Origin: Litoreibacter janthinus
GTDB lineage: Bacteria; Pseudomonadota; Alphaproteobacteria; Rhodobacterales; Rhodobacteraceae
Length of the DNA: 64,000 bases
Direction: 5' to 3'
NCBI RefSeq assembly: GCF_900111945.1
Contig: NZ_FOYO01000001.1
Location: 2,363,751-2,427,750 of the forward strand
Shown here piece by piece: positions 1-8,539 of the stretch. The notes beneath the pieces were generated by a model. That model was not told the DNA's origin and made no database searches. It worked only from the letters and a program-made list of their open reading frames with translations. The position numbers and the translations under genes are program-made. Position 1 is the stretch's first letter. The number at the start of each line of letters is the position of its first letter.

Positions 1-1
1 C

Positions 2-145
2 CGCCAACGCGGCATGGACGAGGAAGAGGCGGTCGCACTGATTGTGAACGGCTTCGCCAAGGAAGTGCTGCAAGCGCTGCCGATGGAATTTGCCATGGAA
101 GCACAGCAATTGGTCGCAATCTCGCTGGAAGGATCCGTCGGGTAA
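2..145 (+). CDS. sufB: SufB, C-terminal fragment (Fe-S scaffold)
   Basis: The window opens inside a gene; 47 codons remain before TAA at 143-145. The peptide contains the segments RGMDEEEAVALIVNGF and LPMEFAMEA, typical of the extreme C-terminus of SufB, the scaffold subunit of the SufBC2D iron-sulfur assembly complex in the cytoplasm. The assignment is supported by sufC, sufD and sufS following on the same strand. The first part of the gene and the operon promoter lie outside the window. Confidence 0.85.
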   Translation, partial: RQRGMDEEEAVALIVNGFAKEVLQALPMEFAMEAQQLVAISLEGSVG

Positions 146-260
146 CTCCCAGCTTCCACCAATTCAACGTTTAGGACGTCCAAAATCTTCAGTTTCTCGC
201 CATATTCCGGCCCTGATGCCCATTTAACCCTGTCTATGACCAAAGACGGAGGGGCTACCT

Positions 261-824
261 ATGAGCATGGCGGATGCAAGCTTTCAGGCGCGCTTGGAGC
301 GGATAAATTCGGGCAAGGGTTTTGTGGCGGAAGGGCTGCTGGGCAACGGCGAGTTACACGCAATTCGCAAACGCCAAGAAGCGGGCAAAGCACCGAAACC
401 CGCCGCTACCACCGGAATTCAGGAAAAGAAGAAGTTTCCTGTGAAGAAGGTCATGGTGGCCTTCCTTCTGGGGATCATCTCGTATTTCGGGGGCAGCCTC
501 GGCGCGTTTCACGCAACGCAAGGTGTGGCGTCGGAATTCGATCAGTTTCGACCCTTGGTGGAAGCCTTGGGGCCAATGGGAATGTCGGCTGTTCTGGCGT
601 TCTTCCTGCTTTACGTATCCGGGCTCCGCTCAATCATGTTGGTGGTCGTGATCGTCCTTGGCTTTTACGCGACGCATGTCGCCGAGCCGCACTTGGCACG
701 CGCGCTGCCAGAGGTGTGGACACAAATGTATTCGGCGGAACATGCCGACGCACTGAAATTTCAAGCCTTCGCGCAAACGACGCAGTGGGGCCTCGCGCCA
801 CCGCCGGAGCTTGCCACCGAATAA
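261..824 (+). CDS. Conserved membrane protein of the suf operon
   Basis: This 187-residue protein sits between sufB and sufC. Residues 1-60 are polar and basic; hydrophobic segments at about 64-84, 106-120 and 124-137 predict three membrane helices, and the tail is soluble and Ala/Glu-rich. The start at 261 is preceded by GGAGG at about 8 nt. I do not recognise a named domain. Its position inside the suf operon is the only clue: it may be an accessory factor of Fe-S assembly or simply a co-transcribed passenger. No cysteine pair or metal motif is obvious. Confidence 0.8.
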   Translation: MSMADASFQARLERINSGKGFVAEGLLGNGELHAIRKRQEAGKAPKPAATTGIQEKKKFPVKKVMVAFLLGIISYFGGSLGAFHATQGVASEFDQFRPLVEALGPMGMSAVLAFFLLYVSGLRSIMLVVVIVLGFYATHVAEPHLARALPEVWTQMYSAEHADALKFQAFAQTTQWGLAPPPELATE

Positions 825-854
825 ACCATAAATCGAACGCACTGACACGCACCT

Positions 855-873
855 CGCATGGGTATCCCATGCG
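855..873 (+). promoter_or_regulatory. Stable intergenic hairpin before sufC
   Basis: Perfect 8-bp inverted repeat CGCATGGG/CCCATGCG with a TAT loop, in the 77-bp gap between the membrane protein and sufC. No T-run follows, so it is not a classical terminator. It could stabilise or process the polycistronic mRNA and set the relative level of sufC. Confidence 0.55.
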
Positions 874-901
874 GGGTCGTTCCTGTTGAAAGAGAGAAAA
901 A

Positions 902-1657
902 ATGTTGGAAATCAAAAACCTGCACGTGCAACTTGAAGAAGAGGATAAGCAAATCCTCAAAGGCGTCAACCTGACAGTTGGCGCTGGTGAAGTGCACGCT
1001 ATCATGGGGCCAAACGGGTCCGGCAAATCGACCCTCTCTTACGTTCTGTCGGGCAAAGACGGCTACGAAGTGACGGACGGCTCCGCCACGCTGGATGGCG
1101 CTGACATTCTGGATATGGACCCAGAAGAACGCGCCGCTGCTGGCCTGTTCCTCGCATTCCAGTATCCGGTCGAAATTCCTGGCGTCGGTAACATGACGTT
1201 CCTGCGAACCGCAGTGAATTCGCAGCGCAAAGCGCGCGGCGAAGAAGAAATGTCTGCTGGCGACTTCCTGAAATTCGTGCGTGAGAAGGCCAAGAGCCTG
1301 AAAATTGACGCCGAGATGCTCAAGCGTCCGGTCAATGTCGGTTTCTCCGGCGGCGAGAAAAAGCGTAACGAGATCCTGCAGATGGCGATGCTTGAGCCGA
1401 AAATGTGCATCCTTGACGAAACAGACTCCGGCCTGGACGTGGATGCCATGAAACTGGTGTCCGAGGGCGTAAACGCTTTGCGTTCTGAAGGGCGGTCTTT
1501 CCTTGTGATCACGCACTACCAACGCCTTCTGGACCACATCAAACCCGACGTGGTTCACATCATGGCAGACGGTCGCATCATCAAGACCGGCGGGCCGGAA
1601 TTGGCTCTGGAAGTTGAAAACAACGGCTATGCTGACCTGCTGGCTGAGGTGGCCTGA
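902..1657 (+). CDS. sufC: SufC, ATPase of the SufBCD Fe-S scaffold
   Basis: This 251-residue ABC-type ATPase powers the SufBC2D complex that builds Fe-S clusters. Walker A GPNGSGKST is at residues 36-44, the signature SGGEKKR at 149-155, and Walker B MCILDE at 168-173. The SGGEKKRNE variant and the ETDSGLD segment after Walker B are the SufC hallmarks that separate it from transporter ATPases. Length is normal for the family. Its TGA at 1655-1657 is one base from the sufD ATG, so translation of the two is probably coupled. Confidence 0.98.
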   Translation: MLEIKNLHVQLEEEDKQILKGVNLTVGAGEVHAIMGPNGSGKSTLSYVLSGKDGYEVTDGSATLDGADILDMDPEERAAAGLFLAFQYPVEIPGVGNMTFLRTAVNSQRKARGEEEMSAGDFLKFVREKAKSLKIDAEMLKRPVNVGFSGGEKKRNEILQMAMLEPKMCILDETDSGLDVDAMKLVSEGVNALRSEGRSFLVITHYQRLLDHIKPDVVHIMADGRIIKTGGPELALEVENNGYADLLAEVA

Positions 1658-1658
1658 G

Positions 1659-2933
1659 ATGAGTGCCGCTGAAAAACTATCCACCGTCGCATCGCGCCAG
1701 CTGCCCAGCGGGCAGGGCGCGTGGGCGCAGCTTGCCCGTGAGGCCGCTGAGCAGCGGCTCAACACGATGGCTCTTCCGGGTCGTCGTGACGAGTACTGGA
1801 AATACACCAATCCAACCAGCTTGACCGATGTCGTGGCACCAGAAGCCGATGTGCTTGTATCGGACGAGGCTCCAATTTTCGGCGATGTTGACTCGTTGCG
1901 CGTCGTCTTTGTTGATGGTGTTTTTGATGCAGATGCGTCGGACGATCTGGCACTGGAAGGCTTGGAAATCTCGCGGCTGGAAGAGGCCGCACAGTCCGAT
2001 ATCCATTGGGCGAAAGACGTATATGGCGTTCTCGAAACCAACGGTCAAAACCCTGTTTCGCGCCCCTTGGCCGCAGCGAACACGGCTTTTGCAACGGATG
2101 GCCTTCTGATCCGTGTGACAAGCAAGGTCAGCAAACCTGTGCACATGTCTTACCTGCACAAATCAAAATCCTCGGATGCGATTTTGCATCACGTGGTTAA
2201 GGTAGAGGCGGGCGCAGAGCTTACATTGATCGAGACCGGCCCAGCGGCTGCCCGCTTCAACAAATGCCTCGAGGTCGACATTGCTGACACAGCCGCATTT
2301 CACCATGTGCGTGCGCAAGGTCGCGACCATGAGCGCCGCGCGGCCACGCATATCTTCGCGCGTTTGGGCAAGGAGAGCACGTTCAAGAGCTTCACGCTCA
2401 CTGTGAATGGTGTGCTGACCCGCAACGAATGCGTGATCGAGCTGACCGGTGACGACGCAGTTGCACATATTGCGGGTGCTGCTGTCGGGGACGGGGATTT
2501 CCTGCACGATGACACCGTTTTCATCACCCATGACGCAGTGAATTGCGAAAGCCGGCAGGTCTTCAAAAAAGTTCTGCGGAATGGTGCGACAGGGGTATTT
2601 CAAGGCAAAATTCTGGTGAAACCAGGCGCGCAAAAAACTGATGGATACCAAATTAGTCAGTCCTTGCTTCTGGATGATGACAGTCAGTTCTTTGCCAAGC
2701 CAGAACTTGAAATCTATGCCGACGATGTGGCGTGTTCTCACGGCTCTACGTCCGGCGCGATTGACGAGGACGCCTTGTTTTATCTGCGGTCTCGCGGTGT
2801 GTCGGCAGGTGATGCTCAGGATCTTCTCGTTCTGGCATTTCTGCGCGAAGCTTTGGAAGAGATTGAGGATGACGATTTGGCCGAGGACCTGTCGATCCGT
2901 CTTGAGGCCTGGCTCGCGCGGCGTCGCAGATAG
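1659..2933 (+). CDS. sufD: SufD, Fe-S cluster assembly scaffold subunit
   Basis: 424-residue SufD, partner of SufB and SufC. I chose ATG 1659 (MSAAEKLST) over an in-frame upstream ATG at 1614 because the latter lies inside sufC, whereas 1659 directly follows the sufC stop. The C-terminal SufBD core is evident, including the CSHGSTSGAIDED segment followed by FYLRSRG, which carries the conserved histidine of the SufB-SufD interface. SufD recruits iron/FADH2 and stabilises the complex. The next gene begins three bases after the stop. Confidence 0.96.
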   Translation: MSAAEKLSTVASRQLPSGQGAWAQLAREAAEQRLNTMALPGRRDEYWKYTNPTSLTDVVAPEADVLVSDEAPIFGDVDSLRVVFVDGVFDADASDDLALEGLEISRLEEAAQSDIHWAKDVYGVLETNGQNPVSRPLAAANTAFATDGLLIRVTSKVSKPVHMSYLHKSKSSDAILHHVVKVEAGAELTLIETGPAAARFNKCLEVDIADTAAFHHVRAQGRDHERRAATHIFARLGKESTFKSFTLTVNGVLTRNECVIELTGDDAVAHIAGAAVGDGDFLHDDTVFITHDAVNCESRQVFKKVLRNGATGVFQGKILVKPGAQKTDGYQISQSLLLDDDSQFFAKPELEIYADDVACSHGSTSGAIDEDALFYLRSRGVSAGDAQDLLVLAFLREALEEIEDDDLAEDLSIRLEAWLARRRR

Positions 2934-2936
2934 CCG

Positions 2937-3425
2937 ATGTCGACGGCGCAGGCCATATTCAGCAGCTACCGTGCGCCGCGTGTTGTCGCGCGCAGGTTTC
3001 GCGATGCTGGCGCGGATGAGGGTACAGGATTGGGTTGGCTCTTTGCCGCCTGCATCCTGTTTTTCATCGCGCGGTTGCCAGACCTCGCACGGACCTCGCA
3101 CCTGAGCGACGGAGAGGTGCCGTTGTTTGGACTAGCGCTAGGGACATTCTTCGGAACCATGCTGCTGGCGCCGATTTTTTTCTATATCGTCGCGAGCCTC
3201 AGCCATGTCATTGCACGCTTCTTTGGCGCTCAGGGCAGTATGACGGATGCGAGGTTGGCAATGTTTTGGGGGCTTTTAGCGTCCGCGCCGCTGGTTCTGT
3301 TTCAGGGCCTCGTTGCGGCACTGATCGGGCCGGGGCCACAAGCGGGCCTCGTGGCGCTTTTGTCGTTCCTGGTGTTTCTTTGGGTCTGGATTAATAGCCT
3401 GATCGAACTGGAAAGGGCGCGCTGA
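2937..3425 (+). CDS. YIP1-like membrane protein
   Basis: This 162-residue protein has four to five predicted membrane helices (about 34-50, 66-90, 110-130, 135-155) and a short basic N-terminus. The arrangement, and pairing with a second similar protein directly downstream, fits the YIP1-type membrane proteins commonly found between sufD and sufS in Rhodobacterales. The start codon is three bases after sufD and its TGA overlaps the next ATG (ATGA), so it is translated as part of the suf operon. A function in Fe-S assembly is not established; membrane anchoring of the Suf machinery is one guess. Confidence 0.75.
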   Translation: MSTAQAIFSSYRAPRVVARRFRDAGADEGTGLGWLFAACILFFIARLPDLARTSHLSDGEVPLFGLALGTFFGTMLLAPIFFYIVASLSHVIARFFGAQGSMTDARLAMFWGLLASAPLVLFQGLVAALIGPGPQAGLVALLSFLVFLWVWINSLIELERAR

Positions 3426-4021
3426 TGTTGGCCGTTTTGCTTCAACTGGTCGGTGAGACCCTGCGCCGACCGAGTCAGGCGGCCGAAACCGTGCTGAATT
3501 TCAAACTCGAGCGCGGAACGCTTTGGTTGACGTTGGCCTTGGTGTCCATTGTCTCGGTGCTGTTTAACGCACTGACGATGGCGTTCGTCCCGCCCGAGAT
3601 GGTAGCGAACCAAGGCGCGTTGCCCACCAGTCCGTTCCTGTTGGTGCTGGTGATCTGGGGCTTATTGGTTCTGTCAGTTTTCTTCACCCACTATATTTCG
3701 CGGGCCTTTGACGGTGCAGGCACGTTGGATGGCAGTTTGATAACAGTCATCTGGATGCAGATTGTTCTGCTGGTTTTGCAGGTCTTCCAGATCGCGTTGT
3801 TTATCATCGCACCCATCGTCGCCGTTCTGTTCGGCTGGGTCGCCGCCGCTTATGTGTTTTATGTATTCCTTCAGTTTGTAAGGGTTCTCCATGGTTTCAG
3901 ATCGCTCGGACTGGTTCTCGCAGGTGCGATTGTAGCGATCTTGGGGCTGAGCGTTGGTATCGCTGCCGCCATCGGAATGATTGCAGCACTTTTCGGATTG
4001 GAGCTGGGTGCAAATGTATGA
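3425..4021 (+). CDS. YIP1-family membrane protein
   Basis: This 198-residue protein begins with an amphipathic LLQLVGETLRRPSQAAE segment followed by about five hydrophobic helices, the layout of the YIP1 family in bacteria. It overlaps the preceding membrane-protein gene by 1 bp, and its own TGA (4019-4021) overlaps the sufS start at 4014. It is therefore embedded in the operon. The role is unknown. Two successive YIP1-like genes suggest a heteromeric pair rather than one split gene, since each has a complete hydrophobic core and its own start. Confidence 0.8.
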   Translation: MLAVLLQLVGETLRRPSQAAETVLNFKLERGTLWLTLALVSIVSVLFNALTMAFVPPEMVANQGALPTSPFLLVLVIWGLLVLSVFFTHYISRAFDGAGTLDGSLITVIWMQIVLLVLQVFQIALFIIAPIVAVLFGWVAAAYVFYVFLQFVRVLHGFRSLGLVLAGAIVAILGLSVGIAAAIGMIAALFGLELGANV

Positions 4022-5234
4022 CGTCCAAAAAATACGGGCTGATTTTCCCATTCTGGCCCGAACGGTGAACGGCAAGCCGTTGGTTTATCTAGACAATGGT
4101 GCCTCTGCACAAAAACCTCAGGTCGTGATCGATGCCGTGACGCAAGCCTATGCGCATGAATATGCGAACGTGCACCGTGGGCTGCACTTCCTTTCCAACT
4201 TGGCGACGGACAAGTACGAAGCCGTTCGTGGCAAGATCGCCGGATTTCTCAGTGCGGGATCAGAGGACGAGATCATCTTCAATTCTGGCACGACTGAGGG
4301 GATCAACATGGTCGCCTACGGCTGGGCCGAGCCGCGGATGGAAGCGGGGGATGAGATCATCCTTAGTGTGATGGAGCACCACGCCAACATCGTGCCATGG
4401 CATTTCCTGCGGGAACGACAAGGCGTGAAGCTGGTCTGGGTCGATGTCGACGCGAATGGGGATCTCGACCCGCAAAAGGTCATTGACGCCATCACACCGC
4501 GCACCAAACTGATTGCGGTCACGCATATGTCGAACGTGCTCGGAACCGTGGTGGACGTAAAATCCATTTGTGACGCTGCGCGCGCACGCGGCGTGCCGGT
4601 GCTTGTTGACGGTTCGCAAGCAGCGGTGCACATGCCCGTCAATGTGCAAGAAATCGGCTGCGATTTTTATCCCGTCACGGGGCACAAGCTGTATGGCCCA
4701 TCAGGGTCCGGTGCCATTTACGTCAAATCCGAACGAATGGCCGAGATGCGGCCCTTCCTCGGCGGTGGCGACATGATCCGCGATGTGCACAAGGATGACG
4801 TGATCTATAACGACGCACCAATGAAATTCGAAGCCGGTACACCTGGAATTGTTCAGATGATCGGGCTTGGCGTCGCGGTTGACTACATGACCGGCATTGG
4901 CATGGAGAATATTGCCACGCATGAGCGTGCCCTGCGCGACTATGCAAGATCAAAGCTGGATGGATTGAACTGGTTGAATGTTCAGGGCCAGTCCGCCGGT
5001 AAGGGCGCGATCTTCTCCTTCACCTTGGATGGGGCGGCGCATCCGCATGACATCTCGACAGTCCTGGATAAGAAAGGTGTGGCGGTTCGGGCCGGACAGC
5101 ACTGCGCGCAGCCTTTGATGGAGCACATGGGGATCAATGCCACCTGCCGCGCGTCCTTCGGAATGTACAACACTGAAGGCGAAGTCGATAAGCTGGTCGA
5201 AGCGCTGGAACTTTGTCACGAGCTGTTTGCCTAA
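4014..5234 (+). CDS. sufS: SufS, cysteine desulfurase
   Basis: 406-residue PLP-dependent cysteine desulfurase (class II, SufS/CsdA type) that takes sulfur from L-cysteine for Fe-S assembly. The PLP lysine is K225 in VTGHKLYGPSG, and the catalytic cysteine is C364 in RAGQHCAQP, in the short-loop context typical of SufS. The start at 4014 (MYDVQKIRADFP) overlaps the previous gene by 8 bp and gives the usual SufS length; an upstream in-frame ATG at 3981 would run deep into the neighbour. It is the last gene of this suf run; sufE or sufA is not visible here. Confidence 0.97.
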   Translation: MYDVQKIRADFPILARTVNGKPLVYLDNGASAQKPQVVIDAVTQAYAHEYANVHRGLHFLSNLATDKYEAVRGKIAGFLSAGSEDEIIFNSGTTEGINMVAYGWAEPRMEAGDEIILSVMEHHANIVPWHFLRERQGVKLVWVDVDANGDLDPQKVIDAITPRTKLIAVTHMSNVLGTVVDVKSICDAARARGVPVLVDGSQAAVHMPVNVQEIGCDFYPVTGHKLYGPSGSGAIYVKSERMAEMRPFLGGGDMIRDVHKDDVIYNDAPMKFEAGTPGIVQMIGLGVAVDYMTGIGMENIATHERALRDYARSKLDGLNWLNVQGQSAGKGAIFSFTLDGAAHPHDISTVLDKKGVAVRAGQHCAQPLMEHMGINATCRASFGMYNTEGEVDKLVEALELCHELFA

Positions 5235-5262
5235 GCACCGCGAAAGAAGTCATGATTTGGCG

Positions 5263-5291
5263 TTGCGGCAGCGGGGACGCGCTTGTATAGC
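5263..5291 (+). promoter_or_regulatory. Promoter of tRNA-Arg(CCG)
   Basis: TTGCGG (5263-5268) and TATAGC (5286-5291) are separated by 17 bp and end about 9 bp before the first base of the tRNA. This is a sigma-70-like promoter in the 66-bp gap after sufS. Confidence 0.6.
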
Positions 5292-5300
5292 GTTGCTCAA

Positions 5301-5377
<77 letters not shown>

Positions 5378-5411
5378 TTTCCAATGCATGACTTCATACC
5401 GGACGCTCACT

Positions 5412-6272
5412 TTAGACGCGGCCCATCCCTATGAACAATTGACGATCCACGTCTTTAATCGCGCGGCGACCGTGCATGACACGGGTGTTGTCAATTACAG
5501 CTACATCCCCGTCCTGCCAGTTGATCTCTATGGTGCAGCGCTCGGCTATGACGCGAAGATCTTCAATCTCGGCCGATGAAATAATCGAGCCATCGTCAAG
5601 AGTGTAGACTGGTGGTTCGTAGTTGTGCGATGGGCCAAGAATGGCGTTCGCAAAAGCCATTCCGCCTGACATGGAAGACGCGCGAACCGGGGAAACCTTC
5701 AGGCTGTATTCAAGGGACCCATCATCGTTCAACGAAAAGTCCTGATCGGGGATCGCAGCTTTGAACTGAAGAATGTGCTCGTGGGTGACTTCTTCGGGTC
5801 GGCTGATCGCAGGATGCTCGTTGGCCAGATAGCGCTTCCACAATTGCTCAGGCAGCGTTCGTTGAACCTTCATGCGTTGTGACCAGCGGGCCTGTTGGTC
5901 ATCGGTAAACTCTTCAAGCAACTTCCGTCCGTCGCAAATCGTTGTTTGAGAGCCCTCGAATGCGGCTTTGGTACTGTAGAATGCAACCACATCCGGGCAG
6001 ACAGGGGTATTTCCGTTTTCGATGTGAAGCCCGATGGGGCCAAGTCCAGCATCCACCTTCTGTGTGTTTTTCTCTGTGTTTTCGCGCGCAGGATCAAAGG
6101 TGATCGTTTTGCATAGCTTTGATGTCATGTCGCTAAATGTCTGCATGTCCATCTCAAAACCGCGTAATAGCGACCAGCCGTATTTGTGGAGCTGGCTTCG
6201 GATGTCTGCAAGAATGGCAGGGGTGACAGTCTTGGTGCCGATTTCTGAGGCTCGGATAACGTTGTAAGTCAT
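5412..6272 (-). CDS. TauD/TfdA-family (SyrP-like) Fe(II)/2-oxoglutarate oxygenase
   Basis: 286-residue non-heme iron oxygenase. The facial triad is visible as H83-x-E85 (GLHIENGN) and H267 (RVMHGRR), with R277 as the likely 2-oxoglutarate anchor. The C-terminal DNTRVMHGRR pattern matches the biosynthetic, SyrP-like branch, which hydroxylates amino-acid or carrier-bound intermediates, better than taurine dioxygenase itself. Glutamate replaces the usual aspartate in the H-x-D motif. It is the last gene of a four-gene operon (GNAT-like protein, ligase, dehydrogenase, oxygenase), 36 nt after the dehydrogenase stop, so it probably performs a tailoring step. The substrate is unknown. Confidence 0.85.
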   Translation of the reverse strand: MTYNVIRASEIGTKTVTPAILADIRSQLHKYGWSLLRGFEMDMQTFSDMTSKLCKTITFDPARENTEKNTQKVDAGLGPIGLHIENGNTPVCPDVVAFYSTKAAFEGSQTTICDGRKLLEEFTDDQQARWSQRMKVQRTLPEQLWKRYLANEHPAISRPEEVTHEHILQFKAAIPDQDFSLNDDGSLEYSLKVSPVRASSMSGGMAFANAILGPSHNYEPPVYTLDDGSIISSAEIEDLRVIAERCTIEINWQDGDVAVIDNTRVMHGRRAIKDVDRQLFIGMGRV

Positions 6273-6308
6273 TGAAATTGTCCAGTGATGTGTCGCGGAT
6301 GCGGATTT

Positions 6309-7100
6309 CTAGGTTTGGCGCGTGCGCGCAAGCGCTGCCAGTGTTTTTGGGTGACGCGCCTGTGCGCCCACGGATTTGTCGACGAGCGCAGGAAAAAGGC
6401 GTTGTATCTTGACGAAGAAGCGCTCTTTGCCTTTGGGAAAGCACTCACGCTTTCCATTCAAGATTGCCGCCCACGCCTGTGCTGAAACGGATTCCGCACT
6501 GTCCAACGTCATATCAAGCGGTTCGATCAACGCGTTGAAACTCGTTTCAGCGGCAGTCCGAGTTGCGCGTGGGGCGATGTAGGTCACCCCGACGCCTGTT
6601 CCCGATAACTCGCGGCGTATCGCGTCTGAATAGCCACGAAGCCCGAACTTTGTTGCGGAGTAGCTGGCGAAATACGGGTATGCAATGTCCCCGAAGACTG
6701 AACCGATATTGACGATGCGCCCTTGGCTGGCTTGCAGCGCGGGCAGCAAGTCACGTGTCAGCGCCATCGGAGCGAGAAGGTTGGTTGTAACCATCTGGTC
6801 AAGAGATGCGTCATCGATGTCGCGCAGATGTCCGACGGCCAGGACCCCGGCGTTATTGATTAGGATATCAAGCGCTCCACCAGCAGCGCTCGCAAGAGCG
6901 GCGCGACCGTTTGGAGTGTTCACATCAGCTACAACAATTTGATGAGTTCCACTTGCGCACTGCTGTGCGGTTTCCCTCAGTGACAGCTTTGTCCGCCCGG
7001 CCAGGATCAACCGGAACCCTTTCGCGGCTGCCGTTATTGCCAAGGCGCGCCCAATGCCCGATCCGGCACCTGTGATGAGAACAGTTTTGTGATGCATCAT
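6309..7100 (-). CDS. Short-chain dehydrogenase/reductase
   Basis: 263-residue classical SDR. The cofactor motif TGAGSGIG is near residues 10-17, NNAG near 87-90, and the catalytic Ser with YSATK near 138-156. AGRT after beta-2 suggests NADPH preference. The C-terminal region is longer and more basic than in fatty-acid-synthesis FabG, resembling SDRs that reduce lipid or acyl substrates. Its ATG overlaps the stop of the ligase gene (ATGA at 7097-7100), so the two are translationally coupled. It probably reduces a keto or aldehyde intermediate of the pathway encoded here. Confidence 0.9.
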   Translation of the reverse strand: MMHHKTVLITGAGSGIGRALAITAAAKGFRLILAGRTKLSLRETAQQCASGTHQIVVADVNTPNGRAALASAAGGALDILINNAGVLAVGHLRDIDDASLDQMVTTNLLAPMALTRDLLPALQASQGRIVNIGSVFGDIAYPYFASYSATKFGLRGYSDAIRRELSGTGVGVTYIAPRATRTAAETSFNALIEPLDMTLDSAESVSAQAWAAILNGKRECFPKGKERFFVKIQRLFPALVDKSVGAQARHPKTLAALARTRQT

Positions 7101-8539
7101 GAGGCCATGCTTTCTGGCTCGAAGCTCAGGGGGATCGCTGTACGTGAGTTAATGACTTGGGCAGCCACTTTCCGGTTTGGTGTTCTGACGGGGAACAGCA
7201 AATCAGGCTCGCTCGGGTCGGTCAGGATCAGACCCGCTGGGCGGGCATATTGGGGAAGATCGGCCAAAGCTCTTTCGACCTCGCTCGGAGTGATGATTGC
7301 GGTGGTCACAAGGATCAGGATCAACGCCCCATCTGGTTTGCGCAGTCCAAGTGCAGAGCTTACGACGCGCGGGTCAGCATTGAGGCGTTGCTCTACCCAT
7401 TCCGGAGAGACATTACGGCCCGCGCCGGTGATCAGCAGCGCGTCTTTGCGTCCGTCAATCACCAATCGATCACCTGCGAAATGCCCCAGATCACCAGTAT
7501 GCCATCGCTCTGGCGCGTCTGGCGCGTTCAGGTAGCCAGCCATGACCGTAGGGCCTTGAACGACGATCTCTCCCTGAACAATACGGACGTCCAGCCCATC
7601 CAAGACAGGGCCGACGGTTCCCGGGTAATTGTCTCCGGGCCGGTTCATCGCGACCACGGCACAGCATTCCGACAAGCCGTAGCCTTCGTGCACCGGAATG
7701 CCTGCACTTTGTGCCTCTTGGATCAGGGCAGGTGCCGTAGATGCGCCGCCCACAGCAACGAAGCGTAAACTCGATGGTGCTTGGCTGCCATGAGCTTTCA
7801 GCGCACCAGCCCAACGCGCCAAAAGGGCAGGTGCAACGAGACTTGTTGTCGGGGCGACCTCTTCAAATGCGGCGACCAATGGGCCGATGGGTGCCCCAAA
7901 CAGTGCTTTGGTGGCTTCAAACCGGAATGATGTGCGGGCCCCGGCGACAATCGGCAGGAAAACACCGCAAATCTGCTCCAACAGTTGAGCCAAAGGAAGG
8001 ACCGATAGATGGTGGTCATTCGGGCTAGCGGCGACCAGACGGCTGAGCGCCTCGATGGAGGCCGCGATTTGACGATCCCCTAACACGACGCCCTTCGGCG
8101 TTCCTGAAGAGCCGGATGTATAGATCACACGCTGAGAACCACCACTATAGTCGCGGATCGAAGTTTCTGATGGCACACGCGATGCCGGGTCAATGAGTGT
8201 CAGGTGCGGCAGTTGCGCAAAAAGATCTGGATCTTTGGTTATGACTGTATCGACCTTTGCGTCGAACAGAATATGCGCGTTCTGTGCCGTGCTGAAAAAG
8301 AAAGGCAGGGGAATCTGGCGCTTGCCTGCCAAGCTCGCCGCAAGGTCCGCCACGACATAGTCGATCCCGCCCGCAAGACCGATCGCGACCACTTCGCATG
8401 GTTGACCCAGTTGCGAGGCCAAATTTTCCACACGAGCCGATAATTCCGCCCAAGTAAGGTCACCTTGATCATCCGAGAAAGCGATGTCATCGGGTCGGGT
8501 TCGCTTGTGTTTAGCAAGCGCTTCGAAAACCTGTTTCAT
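7097..8539 (-). CDS. AMP-forming acyl/aminoacyl ligase (ANL superfamily)
   Basis: 480-residue stand-alone adenylation enzyme. P-loop YTSGSSGTPKG is at residues 140-150, EGYGLSE at 285-291, HTGD at 347-350, hinge GRKD at 363-366, and the C-terminal catalytic lysine K457 is in RTPNRKVAA. All catalytic motifs are intact. It would activate a carboxylic acid (fatty or amino acid) as an acyl-AMP and pass it to CoA, a carrier or directly to a transferase. There is no fused carrier domain and none in the operon. The start overlaps the stop of the upstream GNAT-like gene by one base. The specificity pocket cannot be read reliably by eye. Confidence 0.93.
   Translation of the reverse strand: MKQVFEALAKHKRTRPDDIAFSDDQGDLTWAELSARVENLASQLGQPCEVVAIGLAGGIDYVVADLAASLAGKRQIPLPFFFSTAQNAHILFDAKVDTVITKDPDLFAQLPHLTLIDPASRVPSETSIRDYSGGSQRVIYTSGSSGTPKGVVLGDRQIAASIEALSRLVAASPNDHHLSVLPLAQLLEQICGVFLPIVAGARTSFRFEATKALFGAPIGPLVAAFEEVAPTTSLVAPALLARWAGALKAHGSQAPSSLRFVAVGGASTAPALIQEAQSAGIPVHEGYGLSECCAVVAMNRPGDNYPGTVGPVLDGLDVRIVQGEIVVQGPTVMAGYLNAPDAPERWHTGDLGHFAGDRLVIDGRKDALLITGAGRNVSPEWVEQRLNADPRVVSSALGLRKPDGALILILVTTAIITPSEVERALADLPQYARPAGLILTDPSEPDLLFPVRTPNRKVAAQVINSRTAIPLSFEPESMAS

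Noticed and set aside
761..3101. Long minus-strand frames opposite sufC and sufD
   Set aside because: They mirror conserved coding sequence with all expected motifs on the plus strand; no ribosome-binding sites or domains.
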